64,000 nucleotides of DNA, from positions 54,652,152 to 54,716,151 of the forward strand of contig NC_052017.1 of assembly GCF_015832195.1 (NCBI RefSeq), in the 5' to 3' direction. Below are positions 39,101 through 49,432 of this stretch, in pieces. The DNA is from Motacilla alba alba. Lineage: Eukaryota > Chordata > Aves > Passeriformes > Motacillidae. The number at the start of each line of letters is the position of its first letter. Position 1 is the stretch's first letter. Both the position numbers and the translations under genes were made by a program. The notes under the pieces are model-generated. The model saw only the letters and a program-made list of their open reading frames with translations, searched no databases and had not been told where the DNA came from.

Positions 39101-39628
39101 ACTCTAAAAACCCAATTGGCCAAATTAATGTTAGAAACAAAAATGTCATGGTTAAGATGCCTCCCGATAGCTCTATTAAATATTTGAACGAAACCACATT
39201 CTGAAACTGGGCTGTCTCCCTTCGAGCTAATGTATGGAATGCCTTATGAGTGTGGGATACCGGTAGGGCATCCGCTAGTTGAGGATAGGCAAGTTCAGCC
39301 ATACCTTATAGCCATAAGTAAAAACTTGCTGGATTTAAGGAAACAAGGGATTATAACACAGAGTGCTCCTTTAGGATTTGCAATTCATAAAATACAACCG
39401 GGAGATAAGGTCTTCGTGAAATCTTGGAGAGAGGCCACCCTCTCCCCTCACTGGGAAGGTCCATTTCTTGTCCTCCTAACAACAGATACTGCAGTGCGGA
39501 CGGCGGAAAAGGGGTGGACACACGCTTCGCGAATAAAGAAAGACGAAGCGGGAGAACAAAACCCCGAGTGGAGAATCACCTCCTCCCCTGGGGACCTCAA
39601 GCTTAAGCTACACCGAGCAAGTAAATGA
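36134..39628 (+). pseudogene. pol: pol (protease, RT, RNase H, integrase), one in-frame stop
   Basis: Same frame as gag. The protease active site LIDTGAD is at 36227-36247. Reverse transcriptase has LPQGF and YVDD (37100-37111). RNase H starts near WFVDGS (37994), with TDSKYAF and the DQEAKRA end. Integrase has an HHCC zinc region (LHQQTHW ... GCVTCQ) and a D,D(35)E core with Asp codons at 38804 and 38978 and Glu at 39086. A TGA at 39185-39187 cuts the frame after the catalytic core. The frame then continues unshifted to 39628 with a GPY/F-type C-terminal domain (WEGPFLVLLTT). Length is about 1,165 codons, normal for the group. All visible catalytic residues are present; the stop removes only the integrase C terminus. 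Confidence 0.95.
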
Positions 39629-40122
39629 CCGACGGGGACAGAATCCGATGCGGGATCGCGGGATGTTCTTGTTATCCTTTTATACATTTTAAGTGTGAAT
39701 ATTGTAATGAAATTTGGATTACTCACTGCCTAAACGGGGACAGACCGAAGGGATTGTGTAAGAGGTGTCTTAGAACAGAGCAAAGATTAACTGGTTGCCT
39801 CCTGGTAGTCGCCACGTGGGCGGGGGCGATTGAATTGGATTCGCGAGAGTGGTATGATTGGTACATTAACGGGATAAGGGGAAAACTGAATTCGCCTGCT
39901 CAAATAACTGCCACAGAGTGTCACCAAGGAATTAAAGTACCTTGTTGGTCCGTAACGATTAGGGAAAGAGATTGGGAGGCCTGCAAACGGAGATTTGAAG
40001 CTAGATATCGGCGAGAGGACCCGGGAGAATATACCTGCTGCCGAGAAGATGGTTTGGTGGCAACCCAACGGGCGATGGTCAAGGCAGAGGAATACGAATC
40101 CGGGTGGTCCTCCTCAGCCTAA
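39625..40122 (+). CDS. intact cysteine-rich accessory frame between pol and env
   Basis: 165 codons with no stop. The ATG overlaps the pol stop as ATGA (39625-39628). The N-terminal 50 residues are cysteine-rich: C9, C14 and C16, then a pair of C-X2-C motifs (C24/C27 and C45/C48) with H34-C35 between them, like a zinc ribbon. The rest is charged, with more cysteines (CHQGIKVPCW; a CC near residue 138) and several Trp/Tyr. There is no clear signal peptide; one moderately hydrophobic stretch (GCLLVVATWAGAI) lies near 57-69. Simple gammaretroviruses have no gene here, and I recognise no relative. It is the only long proviral frame without a nonsense mutation. A non-coding explanation remains possible, since its end overlaps the env frame. 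Confidence 0.6.
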   Translation: MTDGDRIRCGIAGCSCYPFIHFKCEYCNEIWITHCLNGDRPKGLCKRCLRTEQRLTGCLLVVATWAGAIELDSREWYDWYINGIRGKLNSPAQITATECHQGIKVPCWSVTIRERDWEACKRRFEARYRREDPGEYTCCREDGLVATQRAMVKAEEYESGWSSSA

Positions 40123-42236
40123 TCATAATCACCGAAGCGGCAGGAGGAATCGCAACAGGCCTCCCCAGTTCCCTAACGGAAGATCCTAAAGGCCAGACCG
40201 GTCTACGGAATGGTCAAATAAAACCAGACCAACTTTACCCTAAAAGCAGCACTCATGAGGGGCTGTATGAAAAACAATCAGAAAGTAAAACAGACCAGGT
40301 GACTAATCCAGCAAGGCAACCAGAGGATCTTAGCCATCACAGAAATAAGAGAGAAACAGAAATACTTTCTTTGCCTGTCTGCACAATGTGCAATCGAACA
40401 GTTTGGGTTGGAGATAAAAAGGAATCCGTTTTTGTGGCTTACCTACAAGTCAATCGCTTATGCTATGATAATGAGAGACTCAAAATGTGTATAATGGGAG
40501 ACAAAACTTACTGAGTGGGACAAAACCTAAAGGATGAGAGTACAATTTCACATAATGAGCCAGTCATTTTAGACCTTTTAAGCGAAACCGATAACAGACG
40601 GTGTTTTCAATATGACAAAATGTTTTGTTTTTCAAGAAATAGAGAGGGGTTAGATCCAGAGAGCAAACTGAAACAAATCACCTTAGAACGAAAGAAGCAG
40701 GAGGCTGAATTCAGGAGAAAAAGAATCGAACAAGAAAGGTTAAAAACTTTGAGTGAGCAATACGATCAGCTGGAAAAGCAATATAATAACATGGGACTAC
40801 CGGCTTCTAATAAAAACTTATTTATAGATCTCATGCAAGAAATCGCCACAGAACTGGGATTGACTAATTGCTGGATTTGCGGGAGACTGAAATCAGCTGA
40901 AACCTGGCCTTGGAAAGGGGAAAGTTTAATCCCAGAACAAATACTAAAATGGAAAATTGCCAGAGTCTCAAAAACAATCCAAAGACCCGAAGGGTGGGTG
41001 CTAGAACAAAGAGTCATTGGAACTCATTGTATTAGCCGAGACGGCCCGGAATACACCGAGGTTGTGGGGTACACCCCATGCGTCTCCACCCTGGCAACAA
41101 ATTCAAAGGACAAAGTTACAATGTGGCAGCCAGAGCCACCAGCAGGGTATTGGAGTCAGATAAGGGAGAACAATTATGATTGGAACGAACAGCTTGAACT
41201 ATGTTGGAACAAAGGTTCTGGGATTAACCCTTACCAAGCGGTACCTGATCTAAAAGTGTATTGGGAGGACCCAGGGAATGCCAAAATGAGGTGGAAAGCC
41301 CCCGATGGGCTCTATTGGATATGTGGAAGGAAGGCATATAGTGAATTACATCCTCGATGGAAGGGGTCATGCACTCTGGGGATCATAAGGCCTGTTTTCT
41401 TTACCATACCACGCACGGAAAGCGGTTCTTTAGGAGTCCCACTGTTTGAAACCCTAAACAGAAACAAGCGGGACCTTAGAAACAAATTCCCTGAGATTGG
41501 GGGGAAACAAACTTGGGGTGGAGATGACTGGCCAGCCGAAAGAATAATTGAATACTACGGTCCAGCCACCTGGGCACAGGATGGCAGTTGGGGATACCGA
41601 ACTCCCATATATTTACTAAACAGACTGATACGTCTCCAGGCCATAGTAGAAATTGTATCCAATCACACGGCTGACGCATTAGCACTGCTTTCCAAACAAC
41701 ATACTCAGATGAGGGCTTTTGTTTATCAAAACAGGATTGCACTGGATTATCTGCTCGCAGAAGAAGGAGGGGTTTGTGGAAAATTTAATGAATCTGAGTG
41801 TTGCATTGAGATTGACGATTATGGGGAAACTATCCAAGGATTAGCCGCAGAAATTAAACGGGTAGCACATGTACCTGTACAAACTTGGAATTCAATTCTG
41901 CAATCGGGATGGTGGGACAACCTCTTCAATGGTGCTTGGTGGAAAAAACTGATTTTTTTCATCTTATGTTCCATCACAGGAATCCTGTTTCTACCCTGTT
42001 TAATTCCCTGTTTTATCAGGCTAATCCATTCAGTCGTACAAGGTATGCAACTCAGCACTATGCCCATAGATCCAGAGGCTGCAACAGGAAAACCCGGACA
42101 AATATCCAAAATTATGAGATTAGAGGAAGCAGAGGTAGACGATTTTGCTACCGAAGCTCTCACAAGGTTTGAGGAACAGACAAAGAATATTAGAGGTACC
42201 CTTCAGATTTACAAAGGGGTACCCTTTGAAGATTAG
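40104..42236 (+). pseudogene. env: env, one in-frame stop, no ATG at its start
   Basis: One frame of about 710 codons with a TGA at 40512-40514. The N terminus has a hydrophobic leader (VVLLSLIIIT), but the frame is open upstream only to 40005 and has no ATG before the leader, so initiation must use splicing or a non-AUG codon. Surface subunit: a charged coiled-coil-like stretch (about 40660-40795), then the CWIC motif typical of gammaretroviral SU. A furin-type RNKR site is at 41460-41471. Transmembrane subunit: a segment resembling the immunosuppressive region, QNRIALDYLLAEEGGVC, with C-X7-CC, then a membrane span (LIFFILCSITGILFLPCLIP) and a cytoplasmic tail. A second RNKR occurs in the leader region near 40345. 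Env would mediate entry; this copy cannot be translated in full. Confidence 0.92.
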
Positions 42237-42359
42237 GAAATTAATTGATCTATTACAGGATTTAACAGACTTTTTTGTTTATTTTTATTTTTTATTTTTT
42301 TAACCAATATAGATTGAGTAGGAAATAAAATTTAAGATATGAATTTTGAATAGCAACTT
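42237..42359 (+). other. short 3' untranslated region of the provirus
   Basis: T-rich stretch between the env stop and the PPT. No coding content. Confidence 0.7.
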
Positions 42360-42371
42360 GAGAGGTGGGGG
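42360..42371 (+). other. polypurine tract
   Basis: GAGAGGTGGGGG directly before the 3' LTR, interrupted by one T. It is the expected plus-strand primer site. Confidence 0.85.
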
Positions 42372-42373
42372 TA

Positions 42374-43167
42374 TGTTATGAATGAGTGTCAAAATTCATA
42401 TTTATTAGGGTAGAAGAATAGATTCAGAATAGTATAGAGTAAGGTAGAAGGAGAGTTACGTTTAGACATGTTCTCAGGGAAATACACTAGAAAAGTCAGT
42501 GCAGCAAAGCACCAACGCCTACCACACCAATAGACTCTATTTACATGTAAAAACCCAACAGAGACAGTCAGTTTCACAATTGCAGCCCCACAGGGAATGA
42601 TGTCATCAGCAGCACACCTGAATCCCCTGACTGAAGGGGGAAACTCACTACTTAGAATTTTAAAACAGTTCTGGGAAACTTCGGTTTGCAAAAGAGATTT
42701 CCAGTAAGAACTGAGTATCGGATGATAAGGATATCTCTCTCGGGATGTGATTGTGTACTGTTAAGATTAATCCTGTCTAGCACAAGACCAAAAGTCGATG
42801 AATTATTCCCGAAGACATCGAGGACAGGACCACCTTCCATCAGATACCATTCTACTGGACCGGAGAAACCTTGGGAACTTGTTTGGTTATGAAAAGGACA
42901 ATGGACTTCCTAGCCCGCGGCAAAAAAAATGGGATAAAAAGACCTACATGGAGAAAGCTGGTGTGCTCGCCGCACTCTGGAGCTGCCAGTGCTTAGAGTT
43001 GCTCAGGGCGTCACCCAGGGTCTACTCCCGGGCTAGACTCTGTCCGATCCGTGGCTTGCCGAAATTTTGTCAATTTGCGCGAAATAAATTTTGTACTTTG
43101 TTTTTATATCACAATTTGGCTCTGGCAAATTATTGATAAAATTCAATTGGCAATCGCACTCATAACA
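42374..43167 (+). repeat. 3' LTR of the provirus
   Basis: 794 bp, same length as the 5' LTR with two substitutions (42797 and 42926) and no indel. AATAAA is at 43083-43088. Confidence 0.95.
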
Positions 43168-43172
43168 TGCAC
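43168..43172. repeat. target-site duplication, right copy
   Basis: TGCAC, matching 33053-33057. Confidence 0.9.
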
Positions 43173-43424
43173 CAAAGGGGAAAGTGCTGCAGCCAAGAAG
43201 GCTGGGTTTGTGGTTCTGTTTGTTGTTAATGCTGCAATTGTTATTGGTTATTTGTTTTGTTATACATACTAGTAAAGAACTGTCATTCCTATTCTCGTAT
43301 CTTTGCTGAGAGTCCCTTAATTTCAAAATCCTAAAGATTTGGAGGGAGGGAGGGAGTTTACATTTTCCATTCCAAGGGAGGCTCCTGTCTTCCCTAGAAG
43401 ACACTTGTCTTTCAAACTAAGACA
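43173..43424 (-). repeat. older LTR, remainder (5' part)
   Basis: Continues the LTR broken at 33057. On the minus strand it begins TGTCTTAGTTTGAAAGACAAG, the same terminus found at 63102 (minus) and 63452 (plus). Confidence 0.65.
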
Positions 43425-46400
43425 TGTTGCTAAAGATACAGTGAGTAAGGCTTGACATTTCTGTGGATATTAACTATTAATTGAAAGGCATTAACAGGAT
43501 GTGAGTCTTGGATTTATAAATGTGCATAATAAGCTCCAGAATTCAGAATGTCGTAATTAAGTTAATAAAGACAGAAAGAAGAAATTTGAGTATTGTCTGG
43601 TTCTGGATAGTGTGACAGCCTCCACTCTACTGAGACAAGGCAAATCTACTATAGCAGTAGCTTTCAGTCAAACCACATTTGTTTTGATGTTCTGTTCCAA
43701 TAAACCTATTTGTAATACATATATAAAGAGTGTGTAGGAGAGACATCTTATAGCTACTAGAGATTCCATCTTTAGGCATACTTCCACAAACAAACTTTGT
43801 CTTGTACATGAAGTTGGAGCAAACCTACTGCGTAGGCAGTGTAAGAAGTCCACTCACTCCTATGAAGGTGGGCTCAGTCCTTAATGTATTAGTGTGGCTG
43901 TGAGAGATTTTCTGCTATGGTGTATGGACAGCTTACATGCCTGACAAAGCCAATGATGTTCTGGAAAAACACAGGGCTATCTGATGTACTACATATAACA
44001 TGAACAGAACAGAATGTAGAAATCCAGGATCTGAATTGCTAATGTTGGCTTCAAAATATATTCACAACTATTACCCATTTTATCTGGGGTCTTGTTTCTG
44101 AGGCTAATGTAATAATTTAAACCCTGAAATGTAACTTCCAGAGACAAACGTGAAATATTGTGAAAATTCCTGAAAAACATTACATCTGGCATCACCATGT
44201 TTAAGCTGGCTCCATAGTTTTATATTGGTACACTTACAATATTTTTATACATCATTATTTAGAAAATCTTGCACCAAAAGCATATACTGACATGTTCCCT
44301 GTTTTTTACTTTCTTTTACTTTTCATTTTAAAAGGTAATGTGTCATAAATGTTATCTGAAGGCTAGCGTCTGAATTTTTGGTTTGTATTGAAGAACACCA
44401 TCAGAACCACCACCAATTCCAGAAGGGTCAGGCTTTAGCTGGAGAAGAATACTAAATCAATCTGAGGGAACAAAAATTAATTATCTATGAGTTTAATGTA
44501 CTCCAAAACTTGAAGACCAGTTCATGTTGCCACATGTTTAATTTTTATTAATTGAATTCAATAAATTGAATTAATTTAATTTTTTTTATTGAATGTTTAA
44601 TTTTTCAATTTCTTTGCAGGCATTTGATGATTTCATGTATGCCCAAAGCATGACTGAGGCCTAAACTATTTGAGCATATGATCCAATAGCATCAATGTCA
44701 ATGATACATGAAAGGAGACTAAATTGGTAAGGAAATAAAGACTGCTTGTATAGGCTTTTTCTAATGCTAATTCCTGTATTACCAGGGTAATTTTATTCAA
44801 GTATCACAGTATGAAAAAGAAACTCTGCCCTGGCAATTGAAACTTTACATCAAGATAGCATTCATTTTAATACATCAAATTACAAGAAACTGTTGAAAAA
44901 CTCAGACTGGAAAGTCCCAGGCCAAACCATATACCTCAAGACTGAAACTGATTTTAATTCCAAGAATAGGTAGCTGAAAAATACCATTTTCAAAGATTAA
45001 TAATTTTCACCTTGGTATTACATATCTGGAAGAAATATACATTCCACTGGTTAAGCATTGATCAAACTTTTATTGTGCCAGCTGTACTTCATAGACCTGA
45101 GAAAGTGATTCAAGCAAAACAAAAGAGAGTACAAAAGCACAACTCTAATAGTTTAAAATCCCAAAGAGGCAATTACAAGTTTGATTTAAGTCATGTGCTG
45201 GACTACATTGGAAACCTAAACACTTTACCCATATTAAGTAGATGTGAAGGCTTGGACAAGGACTGTAAATAATAAATCCGTCCCACAGTTTAATTTGTGA
45301 AGTACCACTCTTTTAATAAGTGGGAAAATACAGCAATAAAATTCACACTAATTCATGTGTAAAAGGTAGTTTAACAGAGCTGAAATGTGTTAAAATATCT
45401 TTTTTTATAAGTTGAGCAATAGCTAGTAACTTAAATAAACTAACTGAAAAGTGAAATACAGTAATGTTGCAAAAGGAATAATTTATAATTGTTTGTGAAT
45501 GAAAATTCTTTATAATTTGTGAATGTAATGTGTTAGGGTATAGTATATACAATGTTATATATTTAGAATATTTCTTGGCCTATAAAGAAAAGCCTGGCAA
45601 TTGCAGTACATATTTATCTTTGCTTTGGTGGCTGAGGAGAAGGGTAAAGGGCAGGGCATCACAGGATGCAACAAACCACCCAAACAATGACATGAAGATG
45701 GACCAAGGTTTAAAACCCTAGCCATGCAGATTGCAACTGGCTAGTGAGGATAGAGGTGAAGGAGAAACACAGCTACCTTTGTGTGCACTGTATCCCAAAA
45801 GCAGCTTCTTCATTCAGGGTACATGTGCAGAGTCTTTACACTCAGATAAATGTGACATGCTGAGTATAAGCTAGTTCTGTGGGCTGCCTCAGTAGGTACT
45901 CACATTTCTGGAGGACAGTTTAGCCCACAGAAACTACTTCAGACTGAGATGGATCATCACTCTCCAATGAGCATTGAGCCCGCTATATGGGTGCTTTCAA
46001 CCGCACATCTTCATTTTAGATGTCTAAAGTTAGGTAAATGAGTCCTTCTCTTGATAGATGTAATAAAGCTGATCCAGCTCTTCTCTGCTTTTTCTCAGGT
46101 GCTGGCCTTAGAGGTGGACAGAGCAAGTTGAGGTAGTTCCTGGGCTGTTTGGAGCAGTTTTGCATGTGACTGAATTAAAAGTCTTCTTTGTAATTCTCTC
46201 TGGATGTAGTAAGGCCTAGGCAAACACCAGTGTTTGGACAGGAGAGAGGGATGGAAGGAGGTATCTAATTATACATCTGTTCTCCAACATTTTGGCTCTC
46301 AGAATTAAAATTAAATTTTAAAGAAATAAATAGAAAAAGATGACAAAAATAGGCAGATCATGAGAAATTGTAGTTGGACATAAAATAAGTGCTATACTAT

Positions 46401-47550
46401 AATTTTAATTATTTGCTTTCTCTTCTGGAAAATGTAGGAACATTGAAAAAAACAATAGAACCTGTTTGTAAGAAAGATCAGTTCTTATTATTCTGATCTA
46501 ACTCCCTCTAATTCTAGGGGAAGAAATGTCTTCTTGAAATGTTCCCTTTTGATAGTTTTGAGACAAATATTTTACTATTTTATAATTCAAGACAAATATT
46601 TTATCACATTATTTAGTTAATTTATAGTTTAAAGTGTGAACATTTAACAACAACAGCAAAAAAAAAGATATTATTATTTACATGAAGTATTGGAACAATT
46701 TAATCTTAGGGATTTCTACTAATTTTTCTTCTCAAACAGCATGATTTTCCATTTTTTTGGCTTTTTACCAAAATTCTGAAACTTGTGGGATGGGAAATAA
46801 ACATCTGTGACTTGGCATAGTGCTTAACATCTACAAAGGTCTTTGGCACAAATTATAGTCAATGATGCACTTTGTCAGATTTTGGGTTTACTTTGTTGAA
46901 ATGGGTTTCCTCGGGACCCTGAGTCTGCTGCTTCTCTTTGGTACTGGCAGGGCCAGAAGAACAATGTTAAGTACACCTTAACATTTTTAAAGCCATGTTT
47001 CCTGAGAAGTATGCTTCAGACTGTTATTTGCTACTATTTTGGTCTTATCATTTGTGACGTGGCAGATAGAAGAGTGTTTCATGCTTAGCTTGTCTGAAGT
47101 TGCTTCTGCATGTATTTTACATTGGTGATTAACACATCCACCGACAGCAAGGAAGAAACCAGGGTGGAAGCTACAGTCTAGGTCTGCGGGGATATTGGCA
47201 GACACAGACTGAGGTGTTACGAACACGACTGGTGCCACCTATGGGCAGGCAGAAGAAGAGTAACAGGCAGAGCTGGGGCGTACTTTACTGACGGAGCACC
47301 GCAACACTTGCTGGATTTTGGCAGCAGGGTTGATTGGCCGTATTATTTGCATAGTTTATAAACAGGTGGTATTTCTTTATCCTTCCCTGTTTTTTTTCTA
47401 GTATGGACATACTACTGCTCTAGCCAGTGACTTGGAGCTGCAAAATTAAATCAGCGAATGTAGATGACTGAAAGGGAAATATTATTAAAAAAATGTTTCC
47501 TTCAGAGCTAAAACCCCCAAACATCTACACATATTTACACTACAGCCAAG
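43425..47550. other. no gene seen
   Basis: AT-rich non-coding DNA. A direct AT-rich cluster lies at about 44540-44610. Nothing else is assignable. Confidence 0.5.
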
Positions 47551-47610
47551 AGGCAGACTGGATGACCTGATGGGTCCCTTCCAACTCAGCATATTCTAAA
47601 GTTCTATGAT
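47551..47610 (+). repeat. CR1 LINE 3' end fragment
   Basis: The order ...ctggatgacc, gggtcccttccaact, ttctatgat is the conserved 3' terminus of the avian/reptilian CR1 retrotransposon. Only the tail is recognisable, as in most 5'-truncated copies. It supports a bird origin for the window. Confidence 0.75.
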
Positions 47611-48480
47611 AAAGGAAGCTACAAACATCCTGAGATGAGGATCATTTACTTAAGTTTAGATATTACTTTGTAACAGGACCAAAGTAGAGCTAAGAAGCTG
47701 AACTGCAGCAGACCAAGAAGGAAAAACAAAACTTGAAACCAGAGTAGGGACACAGTGAGTTTTAACGAAAATTTTAAGGGCTTTTCTCCTCTACCTTTTG
47801 CAGTCATATTATGCTTTTTATTGGTATTAAAAACTAAAAATATTTCAGGCCAAATAAAATACTAGTATGACACTTTTTTGAAATTACGTAAGAATAATGC
47901 AAGAATCCTCACAGACCTGACTTCTAGCCCCAGGCATTAGTCCTACTTACAAACTTTATCCATTTCTGTAGATTTTAAATCACATTGTCTTTTCCTCTTT
48001 TCTGTAAAATACCTAGAGGATTATTATCTGTGTAAAGTGTATTATTGCTTGTGGGATAAGCTGAGAACAATCCAGAATGTAAGTCCTTTTGTGAAGCTTC
48101 AAGGTTTCAGTCTCTTCTATGTTCATCTCATCTCCACTCTTAGCTGATGAAACTTTGGACATGATTTTCCTTTTTCTTTGTATGACTTTTAAACCAAATT
48201 CAGGCTACTGTTTTGTTGGTGAGGATGAGTAGATCTCTTCTAGCTTGCCAAATAAAAAAGAGTGATCCTCATATCTGTGGTAAGCACAAGTGATAAATTT
48301 AGTAGAGGTGCTTTAAATATCACTGTCTGAATTTAAATATTCGGATAAAGATTAGCTGCAGTACAAAATAAATGGCATGAATGTTCAATCAATATTTATC
48401 ATTCCTGCTGATCAGATACTCTCTTCTTTGTTTAAATACAGAGTTAAGCATGCTTGCTTATAACTCTCTTAAAATTTGGG
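47611..48480. other. no gene seen
   Basis: Non-coding DNA between a CR1 tail and the second LTR element. Confidence 0.5.
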
Positions 48481-48485
48481 CAGTT

Positions 48486-48886
48486 TGATGCAGTGGTCTT
48501 CAGGGCAGTTAGGACTTGGTGAAGGGAAGGAGAGATCTTGACTCCATTTCAGAAGGCTGGTTTATTATATTATGATATATATTACATTAAAAAAAGACCA
48601 CACTATAACTATACTACAAAGAACAGAGAGAAAGATTCATCAGAAGGTGAGACAGGAATAGAAAGGAATGAATAATAAAGTTCTGTGACTCCCAGAGAGT
48701 CCGAGAGTTGCTGCCTCCTGGATTGGTTGCCAAGTAGAAGCATCCCACATCGACTAATCAAGAAGGCACCTGCTGCATTCCACAGTAGCAGATAACAAAT
48801 TGTTTACATTTGAAGCTGAGGCCCTCTCAGCTTCTCAGGAGAAGAAAATCCTAGCAAAGGGATTTTCATAAAATATCATAACTACA
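48486..48886 (-). repeat. 3' LTR of the non-autonomous element
   Basis: 401 bp. On the minus strand it runs TGTAGTTATG to ...CTGCATCA, with AATAAA at 48566-48561. I found no difference from the other LTR by direct reading. Confidence 0.9.
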
Positions 48887-48900
48887 TTTCACCCTTCTTT
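48887..48900 (-). other. polypurine tract of the element
   Basis: The minus strand reads AAAGAAGGGTGAAA directly before the 3' LTR. Confidence 0.75.
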
Positions 48901-49350
48901 ATATAATTAATTAAAAAGAAAAATGGTGTTTGTAAATTCCTCTGCTATGCTCTTGCAGAAGAGAGAACAAACACTCATCATGAGGTTTATCTGTTACCAA
49001 TTGAAACCTCAATCACTGCTGATGTGGAATGATCAAAGAAATCCTTCACCTGTAGAATATCAAATTCTATTATATCACTAAAACAATCTTACAATATAAG
49101 AAAATGCAAAAATCCATGCAAAGAATGTCCATTGTTTCAAGTCCAAACAGCTGAGATTCAGGAGAAAGTGTCCATGGACTGAAGATGTTCCTCTTTGACA
49201 TCTCTGAAAGTCCTTTTGGTCCTGAAAGAAGCTCGCAGAAAGTTGAAAAAAAGAACTGCTAAAGAAAAAAAAAAATCAATAATTATCAAAAATCCATTGA
49301 CATTTTAAAAAAAATTCTGAAATGCCCTTGCCACAGCCCTTAATTGAACC

Positions 49351-49393
49351 ACTTTTTTTTTTTTTTTTTGTTTTTTTTTTTTTAATTTTTTCC
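49351..49393 (-). repeat. internal A-rich tract
   Basis: On the element's sense (minus) strand, two long A runs separated by a single C, followed by the AT-rich 3' part of the element. A (GCA)n run lies at about 49408-49427. Either an expanded repeat or the tail of a captured transcript. Confidence 0.7.
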
Positions 49394-49432
49394 CCAACGT
49401 TTCAGAAAGAGCAGCAGCAGCAGCAGTGGCCT

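Larger units (their letters stand above)
33058..43167 (+). mobile_element. young gammaretrovirus-like (class I) provirus
   Basis: A complete 10.1-kb provirus: LTR, PBS, leader, gag, in-frame pol after a UAG, a cysteine-rich accessory frame, env, PPT, LTR. Class I is indicated by the single CCHC knuckle, gag and pol in one frame split by UAG, RT and integrase most like the murine leukaemia virus type, and CWIC plus C-X7-CC motifs in env. It is flanked by the duplicated TGCAC. The LTRs differ at only 2 of 794 positions, so insertion was recent. The main genes carry five in-frame stops and cannot make full-length products as they stand. The LTRs, the regulatory sites and the accessory frame are intact. 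Confidence 0.97.

Noticed and set aside
47215..47400. TGTTACGAACACG start resembling an LTR end
   Set aside because: No partner terminus, TATA box or target duplication could be found.
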